A stretch of 64,000 nucleotides of DNA from Peptoniphilus sp034090345 (GCF_034090345.1 NZ_JAXDSS010000015.1:29565-93564); one strand, 5' to 3'. Shown: positions 45,827 through 54,727, numbered from the stretch's first letter. Translations and numbers: made by a program. Notes: generated from the sequence alone by a model not told the origin.

Positions 45827-46715
45827 GGCGTTTTTCGCTACATTATTAATTCTTATTGTAGTGTTTGTAGGGTCTATAGGATATTTTTTATTAAAAAACC
45901 ATATTGAAAATCCTAGTGATTTCTTTAATGAAGTGTTTAATGATAGTACTAAAAGAGAAACTTTTATAGTTATGGGAGTGGACGTAAAGGACGTTAAGAA
46001 TATTGAAAATGGCACACGTTCAGATACTATGATGATTGTAAGTATTGATACCGGGACTGGAAAGACTGATATAATTTCTGTGCCGCGTGATACTTATGCT
46101 AAGATTGAGGGACATGGAAGACAAAAATTAAATCATTCCTTCAATTTTGGTGGTCCTGAGTTGACTTTAAAGACTATTAATGATACGCTGGGAACAAATA
46201 TAAAGAATTATGTTGTAGTGGACTACGGCTTTGTAAAAAAGGTAACTGATGTAGTTGATGGAGTGGAAGTGGACGTTCCTATGGATATGAAATATAATGA
46301 TGAGTATTCTGATCCTCCTCTACACATAGATCTTAAAAAGGGTGTCCAAACTTTAAATGGCGAAGAGGCTATACAGTTTTTAAGATTTAGAAAGGGCTAT
46401 GTCAATCAAGATTTAGGTAGGGTTGAAGCTCAGCAACAATTTGCCGGAGCTTTTTTGTCGAAGTTGAAGGAGCCTAAAACTTGGCTTAAGGCACCACTTT
46501 TACTGCAGGCGTATGAGCAATATACTGATACCAATATGCCTTTTTCAACTGTTATGAAGCTTGGAAAGAATGTTGGTGGGTTTAGAATGGAAAATATAGA
46601 AAAGCATACTTTACCTGGTAGAGCTGGATACAAGAATAAGATTTCTTATTTTTTTCTAGATGAAAATGCGACGGATAAATTGCTTAGAGAATTGGATTTA
46701 AAGCAAGGAGAGTAA
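45810..46715 (+). CDS. LytR-CpsA-Psr family glycopolymer transferase
   Basis: Membrane-anchored enzyme that attaches wall polymers to peptidoglycan. An N-terminal helix (about 6-28) precedes the LCP domain with GVDVKD, GTRSDTMMIVSID, SVPRDTYAKI, KLNHSF and the arginine motif FLRFRKGYVNQDLGRVEAQQ. Length 301. Overlaps yqeK; adjoins rsfS with no gap. Confidence 0.94.
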   Translation: MGRFFKAFFATLLILIVVFVGSIGYFLLKNHIENPSDFFNEVFNDSTKRETFIVMGVDVKDVKNIENGTRSDTMMIVSIDTGTGKTDIISVPRDTYAKIEGHGRQKLNHSFNFGGPELTLKTINDTLGTNIKNYVVVDYGFVKKVTDVVDGVEVDVPMDMKYNDEYSDPPLHIDLKKGVQTLNGEEAIQFLRFRKGYVNQDLGRVEAQQQFAGAFLSKLKEPKTWLKAPLLLQAYEQYTDTNMPFSTVMKLGKNVGGFRMENIEKHTLPGRAGYKNKISYFFLDENATDKLLRELDLKQGE

Positions 46716-47063
46716 ATGGTAAATAAAAAACTTGAGATTATAAAAAACGCATGTGAAGATAAAAAGGGCATGGATATTCAAGTTTTGGATATTCAAGAGA
46801 TGTCAGGTATTGCAGAATATTTTGTCATAGTTAGTGGCAATTCATCAACTCAAGTTTCTGCTATAGCAGATGAAGTTGAAGAAAAGATGGCAGAGGCAGG
46901 TTTTGAACCTACTAATAAAGAAGGCCGAAATTCAATGAGATGGATTCTATTGGATTTTGATGATATAATAGTACATGTATTCCACAAAGATGAAAGGGAG
47001 TACTATAATATTGAGAGACTTTGGTCTAATAGAGACAATTTTAGTGACAAGGGGGAAATATGA
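46716..47063 (+). CDS. rsfS: Ribosomal silencing factor RsfS
   Basis: Binds L14 and blocks subunit joining. 115 residues with DIQVLDIQEMSGIAEYFVIVSGNSSTQV, EGRNSMRWILLDFDDIIVHVF and EREYYNIERLW, all diagnostic. Start ATG 46716 after GGAG; overlaps ridA by ATGA. Confidence 0.97.
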   Translation: MVNKKLEIIKNACEDKKGMDIQVLDIQEMSGIAEYFVIVSGNSSTQVSAIADEVEEKMAEAGFEPTNKEGRNSMRWILLDFDDIIVHVFHKDEREYYNIERLWSNRDNFSDKGEI

Positions 47064-47434
47064 AAATAATTCAAACAGAAAAGGCACCTGCAGCAGTAGG
47101 TCCATATTCACAAGGTACGATAGTTGGTAATTTAGTATTTACTTCAGGACAACTTCCGTTAGTTCCAGAAACTGGGGAATTAGTAACTGATGATATCAAA
47201 AAAGCTACTCAACAAAGTTTAGACAATGTAAAGGCTATTGTTGAAGAAGCTGGTTCAAGCGTTGATAAAATTGTAAAAGTAAACATCTTCTTAGATAACA
47301 TAGCCGATTTTGCAGCAGTAAATGAAGTTTATACTGAATTTTTCGGGGACCACAAACCAGCAAGATCTTGTGTAGAAGTTGGAAAACTTCCTAAAAATGG
47401 TCTTCTTGAAATAGAGGCAATAGCTGAATTATAA
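47060..47434 (+). CDS. ridA: Reactive intermediate/imine deaminase RidA
   Basis: Hydrolyses enamine/imine intermediates from PLP enzymes such as threonine dehydratase. 124 residues; APAAVGPYSQG, TSGQLPLVPETGEL, the substrate arginine in KPARSCVEVGKLPKNGLLEIEAIA. Last gene of the obgE run. Confidence 0.96.
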   Translation: MKIIQTEKAPAAVGPYSQGTIVGNLVFTSGQLPLVPETGELVTDDIKKATQQSLDNVKAIVEEAGSSVDKIVKVNIFLDNIADFAAVNEVYTEFFGDHKPARSCVEVGKLPKNGLLEIEAIAEL

Positions 47435-47441
47435 TTTACTT

Positions 47442-47472
47442 AAGTAGAGCTTTTTATAAGCTCTACTTTTAT
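47442..47472 (+). terminator. Intrinsic terminator of the obgE-ridA run
   Basis: An 11-bp perfect stem (AAGTAGAGCTT with AAGCTCTACTT), a 5-base loop and a TTTAT tail. Nothing recognisable between here and 47624. Confidence 0.88.
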
Positions 47473-47623
47473 ATCCAAATCTAGACTATAAAATATACTT
47501 ATAAAGTAGCAGGCAACAAACTTAAATATAGTGATGTATGGAATATTTTTGAAGCTTTAATACTTATTTTATTGTTTTTTAAATTTTTCATTTGTCAAAT
47601 TAAAGAGATAAAAATTTAAATTT

Positions 47624-47654
47624 AAAAAAGGAAGCTAACTAAGAAAAGTAGCTT
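47624..47654 (-). terminator. Candidate terminator of the 47.7 kb minus-strand gene
   Basis: On the minus strand AAGCTA pairs with TAGCTT and is followed by CC and T6. It is about 60 bases past the stop codon. Confidence 0.5.
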
Positions 47655-47716
47655 GAACTTTCAGACTGCTTTTTTATAGATAAGTCCTTATATTTGTGAA
47701 TAAGTTTTGTTCAAGC

Positions 47717-48568
47717 TTATTCTTCTATTTCCCAACTTATACCATCGTTTATGGATTTATATTTATAAAGCTTTCCATTTGTGTCTTTAAATGTTAATTT
47801 TATTACTTCATCTTCTATAAGTCCATCTAGAAAGGCTGAATTTTCAGGCAACTCTGAAATATATTTTATTTTTTCTCCTTCTTCAAGTCCAAAGTAATAT
47901 AAATTTTGGTGCATAGCCTTGTCAACTGATATAATAACATAATTGGAATCTTTAATTTTATTTATATATTCAGGCCCCTTATATTTGTTTATTAGTTCCT
48001 CTCTTTCTGTTAGGCTTAAAGGCTTTATTTCTTTTTTTATAGGTTTTTTATTTTCATTAGGTTTTTTAGATTTAATTTTTTCTTTTTCATAATTGCCCTT
48101 AATAAGTGCTTCTAAATTTTTTTCATTTAATTCAGGCAAATAATTGTAGCTATATAATTTTTCCATAGTAAAAAAGCTTTTTTTTCTATAAAATACATAA
48201 TAAGTATCTAAAAATCCTTCATCTTGATAATAGTAAACCTGGTTCTTAAACTCAATTTTATTATTGGATTTTCCAGCAAAAACAGAAAATAGGATTAAAA
48301 AAAACACTATTATAGTTGATAGTAGAAAAAATGAAATTATTACAATTATTTTTAAAAATTTTTCAACTTTTTCTCTGGCTTTGATTTTTTTAAGAAATAT
48401 TAAAATCCAAATACTTAGACTAAATACTATCAAAAAATTTATTCCCAATAAAAGATTATTTATTATCGGTATCCAAACAATATACTTAAAACTAAACATT
48501 ATTGCCAAAGAAAATAATAGACACAGTACAAATATAACTGGTCCTTTTATATCTTTTATAGTATTCAA
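47717..48568 (-). CDS. Predicted membrane protein, unknown function
   Basis: No family recognised. I start it at TTG 48568, 7 bases after AAGGGGGA; an ATG at 48595 in the same frame overlaps the promoter's TATAAT and cannot be the start if that promoter is used. The 283 residues have three hydrophobic helices (about 8-28, 31-53, 70-98), then a long extracytoplasmic or cytoplasmic polar part with a Lys/Glu-rich linker (about 160-190) and a beta-rich end finishing ISWEIEE. Single-gene unit. Confidence 0.75.
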   Translation of the reverse strand: MNTIKDIKGPVIFVLCLLFSLAIMFSFKYIVWIPIINNLLLGINFLIVFSLSIWILIFLKKIKAREKVEKFLKIIVIISFFLLSTIIVFFLILFSVFAGKSNNKIEFKNQVYYYQDEGFLDTYYVFYRKKSFFTMEKLYSYNYLPELNEKNLEALIKGNYEKEKIKSKKPNENKKPIKKEIKPLSLTEREELINKYKGPEYINKIKDSNYVIISVDKAMHQNLYYFGLEEGEKIKYISELPENSAFLDGLIEDEVIKLTFKDTNGKLYKYKSINDGISWEIEE

Positions 48569-48593
48569 GTGAAAATCCCCCTTTATTTTTTTC

Positions 48594-48602
48594 ATTATAG
48601 CA
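48594..48602 (-). promoter_or_regulatory. Extended -10 promoter of the 47.7 kb gene
   Basis: Minus-strand TGcTATAAT; the predicted transcript starts near 48587, downstream of the apparent ATG at 48595, which argues for the TTG start. Confidence 0.55.
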
Positions 48603-48624
48603 TAAAGTTATAAAAGATTTATGT

Positions 48625-48673
48625 CAGAACGTAGACAAACCCCGAAATTTTTTCGGGGTTTGTCTACGTTCTG
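48625..48673. repeat. Perfect 23-bp inverted repeat with 3-base loop
   Basis: The arms 48625-48647 and 48651-48673 are exact reverse complements (arm starts CAGAACGTAGAC) around TTT. There is no T-tract on either side. It is more GC-rich than its surroundings and lies between the Na/Pi gene's terminator and the next gene's promoter. Confidence 0.9.
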
Positions 48674-48697
48674 AAAACCACCAACCAAGGTGGTTTT
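48674..48697 (-). terminator. Intrinsic terminator of the Na/Pi cotransporter gene
   Basis: AAAACCACC pairs with GGTGGTTTT around a 6-base loop, the 3' arm supplying the T residues. It abuts the 23-bp inverted repeat. Confidence 0.7.
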
Positions 48698-48701
48698 AAT
48701 A

Positions 48702-50387
48702 TTATTCAAAAAATTCTGCAGGATCAGCTTTTTCATCGTGCGTTTTAATTGGTTTAAAAGTTATACGTGCTATGTTGAATGCATGGTCTCCAATTCTTTC
48801 AAGCGTACCAATGATGTCTACAAAAAGTGATGTTTCAACTGTTGCTTTTACGTGTCTTGTAGTAAGTCTATTGAAGTGTGATTCTCTTAATCTATACTCC
48901 AATTGATTTAATTTGTTTTCATCATCTTTCATAGTATCATAAAGTGATATATCATTAGTTTTAAAAACTTCTACAGCATTTATATATATATTGCTAATAA
49001 GATCGTATACGTCTTTTAATTCTTCCATTGCATCTTCACTGATCTTTTCACCAGAGTCATAAATCATTGCATAGTATTCTGCTAAATTCTGAGCTAAATC
49101 TGATATTCTCTCAAAGTTTTTTTGAACTTGTAAATCTACTGAGTATTCCAAAATCATATCTGAAGATAAATTTTCTTTTGAAATTTTTAGTAGGTAAGTT
49201 GCTATTTCCGTATCTTGTGAGTTTACTATTTCTTCTATTTGATTTACTTTGTCAAAGTATTTTTTATCTCCAGTTTCAAGATATTGTTGTGAAGTTTGAA
49301 GAGTCTGAAGAGCTAGAGCAGAAGCAGATTCGATAGCGAGTCTTGCTTGTTTTAAAGCACCGGCTGGAAAATTTTTAATCATTTGTTCATCAAATTCAAC
49401 TTTACCATAGTCAATTGCAAGCTCATCTTTACCTGGCATAAGTCTGTCAAGTATTTCTCCAAATTTAGAAATGAATGGTAAGAATATAAGCATACCTAAG
49501 AAATTAAACATGAAGTGTCCAACAGCTATAGTCATCATCTTGTTGAGTTCAAATTTTTCAGCAATGAACAACAAGATATGGTAATAAGGCGTGATTAAAA
49601 TTAAAAATACTACAGATACTCCAACGTTAAATATAATGTGAAATAAGGAGGTCTTTTTAGCAGAAACAGTACCGCCTATAGATGCCAAAAGGGCAGTTAT
49701 TGTAGTACCTATATTTGCACCAAATACTAATCCAAGAGATGCTTTTAGTGTTAGTGCATCTGTTTGATATAGTGATTGTACAATACCTACAATGGCACTT
49801 GAAGATTGTATTACTCCTGTCACTATTGCGCCAACTATAGCTCCAAATACAGGTGTAGTTGACATTTTAACAACAAAAGTTTCAAATCCTGCAATGTTTT
49901 TTAAATCTTTAAGGGCACCGCCCATCATATTTAGTCCAATGAATAAAAGTCCAAATCCTATTATTATTTCACCAGCATAAGTACTTCTCTTTTTGTCAGA
50001 GAGCATATATATTAAAACACCAACTAATATAATAAAGTATGCTAAATAATCTAAATCAAAACCTATTAAGATTGCTGTCACTGTAGTACCGATATTGGCA
50101 CCAAGTGTTATACCTATAGCTTGTTTAAGATTCATAAGACCTGCTCTAACCAAGCTTATGGCGATTACTGTAGTGGCTGATGATGATTGCATTATACCCG
50201 TCATGAGTATACCTACAAATATTGCACTGATTGGAGAAGATGTATATTTTTCTATATAACTTCTAATCTTAGTGCCGGCAAAATTTGTCAAACTATCTCC
50301 CATAAGTTTAATACCATATAGGAAAAGTGCTAAACCTCCTGCTATAAATTGCCAATTAATTTCAGCAAGAGTAATTGTTTGGTCCAT
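48702..50387 (-). CDS. Na/Pi cotransporter family protein with PhoU-like domain
   Basis: Predicted sodium-dependent phosphate transporter, 561 residues. The membrane part (about 1-310) contains the two inverted-repeat signatures: QSSSATT with GANIGTTVTA (about 67-100) and QSSSAIV with GANIGTTITA (about 195-230). A helical PhoU-like domain follows (about 345-545). The ATG at 50387 follows GGAGG. Single-gene unit. Confidence 0.94.
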   Translation of the reverse strand: MDQTITLAEINWQFIAGGLALFLYGIKLMGDSLTNFAGTKIRSYIEKYTSSPISAIFVGILMTGIMQSSSATTVIAISLVRAGLMNLKQAIGITLGANIGTTVTAILIGFDLDYLAYFIILVGVLIYMLSDKKRSTYAGEIIIGFGLLFIGLNMMGGALKDLKNIAGFETFVVKMSTTPVFGAIVGAIVTGVIQSSSAIVGIVQSLYQTDALTLKASLGLVFGANIGTTITALLASIGGTVSAKKTSLFHIIFNVGVSVVFLILITPYYHILLFIAEKFELNKMMTIAVGHFMFNFLGMLIFLPFISKFGEILDRLMPGKDELAIDYGKVEFDEQMIKNFPAGALKQARLAIESASALALQTLQTSQQYLETGDKKYFDKVNQIEEIVNSQDTEIATYLLKISKENLSSDMILEYSVDLQVQKNFERISDLAQNLAEYYAMIYDSGEKISEDAMEELKDVYDLISNIYINAVEVFKTNDISLYDTMKDDENKLNQLEYRLRESHFNRLTTRHVKATVETSLFVDIIGTLERIGDHAFNIARITFKPIKTHDEKADPAEFFE

Positions 50388-50409
50388 TAATTTCCTCCGT
50401 ATAATTTAT

Positions 50410-50438
50410 TATATAAATAACATCTATAATTATAACAA
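50410..50438 (-). promoter_or_regulatory. Promoter of the Na/Pi gene
   Basis: Minus-strand TTGTTA and TATATA with a 17-base spacer (or TATAAT with 19), just before the GGAGG site. Confidence 0.5.
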
Positions 50439-50478
50439 ATTTTATAATTATGAACCATTTTAAAATTAAAATTTAAGG

Positions 50479-50507
50479 TTTACTTTTAAAGTTTTTTATG
50501 TTATTTT
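50479..50507 (+). promoter_or_regulatory. Candidate promoter of the rib operon
   Basis: TTTACT, 17-base spacer, TGtTATTTT (extended -10), about 28 bases upstream of the FMN riboswitch. Confidence 0.45.
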
Positions 50508-50532
50508 CTTAATAAGAAAAACATTTTCATAT

Positions 50533-50646
50533 TTCTTCAGGGCGAGGTGTAATTCCTCACCGGTGGTGATAGTCCACGAGTCGAAAGATTGAATCGGTGA
50601 AATTCCGATACCGACGGTTATAGTCCGGATGGGAGAAGAGTATTTA
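50533..50646 (+). promoter_or_regulatory. FMN riboswitch (RFN element)
   Basis: Near-consensus RFN aptamer: AGGGCGAGGTG, ATTCCTCACCGGTGGTGAT, AGTCCACGA, GGTGAAATTCCG and ATACCGACGGTTATAGTCCGGATG are all present in order. FMN binding should favour the terminator downstream and shut off the rib genes. Confidence 0.98.
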
Positions 50647-50683
50647 GGCAGGATAATTTATCTTGCTATAATTTGACGTCCAT

Positions 50684-50711
50684 CCGGAGCTCTGTGAGCT
50701 TCGGTTTTTTT
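50684..50711 (+). terminator. Riboswitch-controlled terminator
   Basis: CCGGAGCTC pairs with GAGCTTCGG and is followed by T7; the upstream CCATCCGGA can pair with the aptamer's TCCGGATGG as antiterminator/sequester. Confidence 0.88.
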
Positions 50712-50758
50712 ATGTAAGAAAATATGATTTTGTTTCATTTATAAAGGAGGCGATATTT

Positions 50759-51853
50759 ATATTTTCTGAAGAAAATAAATTTATGAAGAGAGCCCTTGAA
50801 TTGGCAGAGATGGGAAGGGGATTTACAAAGACAAATCCATTGGTTGGAGCAGTTGTGGTAAAAGATAACAAAGTAATAGCTGAAGGTTATCATCACAGAT
50901 ATGGAGATAATCATGCAGAAGTGGATGCGCTTAATAAGGTGAATGGATTGGCAGAAGGAGCAACTATGTATGTAACTTTAGAGCCGTGTTCACACTATGG
51001 GAAGACACCACCTTGTGCAGACAGGATTATAAAAGAAAAATTAAAAAGAGTTGTGGTTGCAATAAGGGACCCTGATGAAAGAGTCTCTGGAAGAGGAATA
51101 GAAATTTTAAAAAGAGAGGGAATTGAAGTTGAAATTGGAATGCTTGAAGATGAAGCAAAGTTTCAGAATAGAGTTTTCTTACTGAATAAATCTATGAAGA
51201 GACCATTTATAACACTTAAATTTGCAACTACTCTTGATGGGAAAATAGCGACGAATTCTGGAGAAAGTAAGTGGATTACAAATTCTACTTCAAGACAAGA
51301 TTCACACATCTTAAGGAGTAAGGTAGATGGAATATTGGTTGGGAAAAACACAGCTATTAAAGATAATCCATTATTAACTAACAGAAGTGGTAAAGGATAT
51401 AATCCAATTAGAATTTTATTAGACAGTGAGCTTGAAATAGACTCTAACTACAACATTTATAATTTTGAAGCTAAGACAATTGCTTTTACAAATTCTTCTG
51501 ATTTAGAAAAGTACAAAAATTTAACGGATAAAGGTGTTGATATAGTAAGGATTTCAAGAGATGGGGATGGTTTAAATTTAAATGAAATTTGTGAAGAACT
51601 TTTAAAGAGAGATATAGCTCATATATTAGTTGAAGGCGGCTCTAAAATTCACTCTTCGTTTATAAGGTCCGGATTGGTAGATGAAATTTATCATTATATA
51701 GCTCCAAAATTGATAGGTGGGGGAAAGTCTGTTGATGATGGAGTGGGAATATTAAATTTATCTGATAGTTTGAACTTTAATATAATCAGTACAAAAAATT
51801 TAGATGGAGACATTTTAATACATGGAGTGAGAGATGTTTACGGGGATTGTTGA
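50759..51853 (+). CDS. ribD: Bifunctional pyrimidine deaminase/reductase RibD
   Basis: Second and third steps of riboflavin synthesis. The deaminase zinc site is HAE (52-54) with PCSHYGKTPPC (76-86); the reductase domain starts at about 150 with KFATTLDGKIA. The only ATG nearby (50783) has no ribosome site, whereas AAGGAGG (50744-50750) is 8 bases before an in-frame ATA at 50759. Starting there adds FSEENKF before MKRALELA, which matches the family N-terminus, and gives the usual 364 residues. The AUA start is inferred. Confidence 0.93.
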   Translation: MFSEENKFMKRALELAEMGRGFTKTNPLVGAVVVKDNKVIAEGYHHRYGDNHAEVDALNKVNGLAEGATMYVTLEPCSHYGKTPPCADRIIKEKLKRVVVAIRDPDERVSGRGIEILKREGIEVEIGMLEDEAKFQNRVFLLNKSMKRPFITLKFATTLDGKIATNSGESKWITNSTSRQDSHILRSKVDGILVGKNTAIKDNPLLTNRSGKGYNPIRILLDSELEIDSNYNIYNFEAKTIAFTNSSDLEKYKNLTDKGVDIVRISRDGDGLNLNEICEELLKRDIAHILVEGGSKIHSSFIRSGLVDEIYHYIAPKLIGGGKSVDDGVGILNLSDSLNFNIISTKNLDGDILIHGVRDVYGDC

Positions 51854-52478
51854 AGAAATAGGAACACTTAGAAAAATTGAAAAGAGAGTAGATAGAATTA
51901 CTATTTGTGTTGATTCAAAATTAGTTTTAGAAGATGTGAAACTTGGAGATAGTATTGCAACTAATGGTGTGTGTTTAACAGTTACAAAATTTGGAGATGA
52001 TTTTTTCACGGCTGATATGATGCGTGTCACGGCTGAAAAATCTACATTAAATAGTTTAATTTCTGGGAGTAAATTGAATTTGGAACGAGCTGTAAGACCG
52101 ATGGACAGATTAGGAGGACATATCCTGCAAGGTCATGTTGATACAGTTGGCAAAATAATTTCCAAAATACCAAATAAAGATGGCTATTTACTTGAGATAA
52201 GTGTTGAAGATGAGTTTAAAACACAGTTTGTTGCACAGGGTTCCATTGGGTTAAATGGAGTGAGTTTAACTTTAGCTAGTGTGAATAGAAATTCTTTTAT
52301 GGTATCTCTTATTCCTGAAACATTAGCGAGGACAAATTTAGGAGATTTAAATTTAGGAGATAGTATCAACGTAGAGTTTGACATACTTGGAAAATATATA
52401 AATAGATATTTTGAATTTAAAAATGAAAATGGTGAATCTAAAATAGACATGGAATTTTTGAGAAAATATGGTTTTTAG
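51834..52478 (+). CDS. ribE: Riboflavin synthase alpha subunit
   Basis: Dismutates two lumazines to riboflavin. 214 residues in two homologous lumazine-binding halves: MFTGIVEEIG with VCLTVTKFG, and GHILQGHVDTVGKI with GVSLTLASV. The ATG lies in the last codons of ribD (20-base overlap). Confidence 0.96.
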   Translation: MFTGIVEEIGTLRKIEKRVDRITICVDSKLVLEDVKLGDSIATNGVCLTVTKFGDDFFTADMMRVTAEKSTLNSLISGSKLNLERAVRPMDRLGGHILQGHVDTVGKIISKIPNKDGYLLEISVEDEFKTQFVAQGSIGLNGVSLTLASVNRNSFMVSLIPETLARTNLGDLNLGDSINVEFDILGKYINRYFEFKNENGESKIDMEFLRKYGF

Positions 52479-52486
52479 GGGGAATT

Positions 52487-53701
52487 ATGTGGAATACAGT
52501 TGATGAAGCATTAGAAGCGTTAAGAAGAGGAGAAATAATATTTGTTTTGGACGCAGAGGACAGAGAAAATGAAGGAGATATGATTTTAGCGGCAGAGTTT
52601 GCAACAACTGAAACTTTAAATAAAATGGCATCTATGGCAAAGGGACTTATCTGTATGCCAATGAGTTCGAAGGAAGCGGCAAGACTTTGTTTGGAACCTA
52701 TGGTGAGTAAAAATACTGATAATCATGAAACTGCATTTACAGTTTCGATAGACCATGTTGAAACAACTACAGGGATTTCAGCAGAGGAGAGAGCTTTTAC
52801 GGCGAGAATGTGTTGTGATGAGAACGTAAGGGCAATTGATTTTAGAAGACCGGGGCATATGTTTCCACTTATAGCTAAAGATGGTGGTGTTTTAGAGCGT
52901 GAGGGACATACAGAAGGAACTGTAGACTTGTTAAGACTTGCTGGTTTAAAAGAAATAGGATTGTGTTGTGAAATAATGGAAGAAGATGGCACCATGATGA
53001 AAAGAGACAGGTTAAAGGAAATGGCTGATAGTTTAGGAGCTGTTTTTATTCACATAGATCAAATTAAAAAATACAGAAAGACAAATGAAAAATTAGTAGA
53101 AAGAGTTACAAAGTGTAAACTTCCAACAAAGCATGGAGTATTTACAGCTTATGGTTATATAAATAAATTGAACGGAGAGCACCACGTTGCAATGGTAAAA
53201 GGGGATGTATCAGATGGTAATGATGTTTTGTGCCGAGTACATTCAGAGTGTTTGACAGGTGATGCTTTTGGTTCTGCGAGATGTGATTGTGGGGAACAAT
53301 TAGCTGAGGCAATGAGAAGAGTTGAAAAAGAAGGCAGAGGAATAGTCTTGTATATGAGGCAAGAGGGCAGGGGAATAGGCCTTATAAATAAACTTAGGGC
53401 CTATGAATTACAAGATAAAGGAATGGATACTGTAGAGGCTAATTTAGCCTTGGGATTTCCTGAAGATGCGAGGGAGTACTATATAGGAGCTCAAATTTTA
53501 AAGGATTTAGGAGTTAAGAAGTTGCAACTCATGACAAATAATCCTGATAAAGTATATAATCTTGAGGAATATGGAATTGAGATTACTAAGAGAGTTCCAA
53601 TAGAAATACATTCAAATGAAACAGATAGATTTTATTTGGAGACAAAAGCTAAAAAGATGAGTCATATATTAAAAGAATTTAAAACTGAGGAGATTATGTA
53701 A
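52487..53701 (+). CDS. ribBA: Bifunctional 3,4-dihydroxybutanone-phosphate synthase / GTP cyclohydrolase II
   Basis: Supplies both riboflavin precursors. The N-terminal RibB domain (about 1-200) has DAEDRENEGDMI, FRRPGHMFPL and REGHTEG; the C-terminal RibA domain (about 205-404) has HSECLTGDAFGSARCDCGEQL (zinc cysteines) and RQEGRGIGLINKLRAY. 404 residues; ATG after GGGGGA. Confidence 0.97.
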   Translation: MWNTVDEALEALRRGEIIFVLDAEDRENEGDMILAAEFATTETLNKMASMAKGLICMPMSSKEAARLCLEPMVSKNTDNHETAFTVSIDHVETTTGISAEERAFTARMCCDENVRAIDFRRPGHMFPLIAKDGGVLEREGHTEGTVDLLRLAGLKEIGLCCEIMEEDGTMMKRDRLKEMADSLGAVFIHIDQIKKYRKTNEKLVERVTKCKLPTKHGVFTAYGYINKLNGEHHVAMVKGDVSDGNDVLCRVHSECLTGDAFGSARCDCGEQLAEAMRRVEKEGRGIVLYMRQEGRGIGLINKLRAYELQDKGMDTVEANLALGFPEDAREYYIGAQILKDLGVKKLQLMTNNPDKVYNLEEYGIEITKRVPIEIHSNETDRFYLETKAKKMSHILKEFKTEEIM

Positions 53702-54171
53702 TGAGAATTATTGAGGGGAATTATTCAGCAAAAGAAAGTAAGGTAGCGATTGTTGTGAGCAGGTTTAACGAATTTATCACATCTAAATTACTTGGTGGTG
53801 CTATAGATTGCCTTAAAAGACACGAGATAGAAGATGATAGTATAACAGTGTGTTGGGTTCCGGGAGCTTTTGAAATACCTCTTTTTGCACAAAAATTGGC
53901 AAATACGCAAAATTATGATGGTGTGATTTGTTTGGGAGCTGTTATAAGGGGAAGTACACCTCATTTTGATTATGTATGTAGTGAAGTTTCAAAAGGTGTG
54001 GCGAAGATATCTTTGGATACAAACTTGCCAGTTGCATTTGGAGTTCTCACAACAGAATCTATAGAGCAGGCTATAGAAAGAGCCGGTACAAAAGCGGGGA
54101 ATAAAGGTTATGATGCTGCAATGACGGTAATAGAATCTATTAATCTTATAAAAGAGATAAAAAATATTTAA
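53701..54171 (+). CDS. ribH: 6,7-dimethyl-8-ribityllumazine synthase
   Basis: Penultimate step of riboflavin synthesis; forms icosahedral shells. 156 residues with VVSRFNEFIT, VPGAFEIPLFAQKL, LGAVIRGSTPHFDYV (catalytic His) and PVAFGVLTT. Overlaps ribBA by TAATG. Last gene of the rib operon. Confidence 0.97.
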   Translation: MRIIEGNYSAKESKVAIVVSRFNEFITSKLLGGAIDCLKRHEIEDDSITVCWVPGAFEIPLFAQKLANTQNYDGVICLGAVIRGSTPHFDYVCSEVSKGVAKISLDTNLPVAFGVLTTESIEQAIERAGTKAGNKGYDAAMTVIESINLIKEIKNI

Positions 54172-54177
54172 TGCGCA

Positions 54178-54236
54178 CAAAAAAGAGCTTTTGATTAATG
54201 GCAAATTAGATTTGCTAAAAATCATAAAGCTCTTAT
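54178..54236. terminator. Bidirectional terminator between ribH and nrdG
   Basis: AAGAGCTTT pairs with AAAGCTCTT with an inner GCAAAT/ATTTGC stem. The minus strand has a T6 tail for nrdG, whose stop codon is within the stem; the plus strand tail is TATATTT. Confidence 0.85.
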
Positions 54237-54727
54237 ATTTCTAATAAAATCACTTGATTTTGTTCGAGTGATTTTTTTATATCTATTATTCTCTGATTGG
54301 ATGAACCTCTAAATTTTAAACTCAAGTCTTTAAGGCTGTTTATAAATAAGCCATCAACAAGAACATCACAGAGTTTTAAAAGTTCAAGCTTTTTATCGTC
54401 TTCTAATATTTGTTCGAAAGTATATCCTGAATAAACCCAAATGGATTTAGATGTGTAACCTCTTATTTCTCTGACTACTGATGTTAAATCGGGAATATTT
54501 TGGAATGGTTCACCACCAAGAATAGTTAGTCCATTGTTTACAGACTCACTCAAGTGGTCTATTATTTCAGCAGTTTGAACATCAGTCCACAATTCTCCGA
54601 ACATGAAGTCTTGATATTCTTGATTGAAACATTCTTCGCAATGGTGAGTACATCCTGTTACAAAGAGACTAGTTCTTATTCCCGGACCATTTGCAACATC
54701 GTATCTTCTTATTTGTCCATATCTCAT
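54233..54727 (-). CDS. nrdG: Anaerobic ribonucleotide reductase activating protein
   Basis: Radical-SAM activase that puts the glycyl radical on NrdD. 164 residues; the cluster motif CTHHCEEC (26-33) follows GPGIRTSLFVTG. The start ATG overlaps the nrdD stop by one base, so the two are coupled. Confidence 0.96.
   Translation of the reverse strand: MRYGQIRRYDVANGPGIRTSLFVTGCTHHCEECFNQEYQDFMFGELWTDVQTAEIIDHLSESVNNGLTILGGEPFQNIPDLTSVVREIRGYTSKSIWVYSGYTFEQILEDDKKLELLKLCDVLVDGLFINSLKDLSLKFRGSSNQRIIDIKKSLEQNQVILLEI

Noticed and set aside
47473..47623. AT-rich gap after the ridA terminator as a possible small gene
   Set aside because: No frame has both a ribosome site and more than about 25 codons.
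48264..48572. A 102-codon plus-strand frame opposite the 47.7 kb membrane gene
   Set aside because: The minus-strand gene has a promoter, a ribosome site and sensible membrane topology; the plus frame has none of these.
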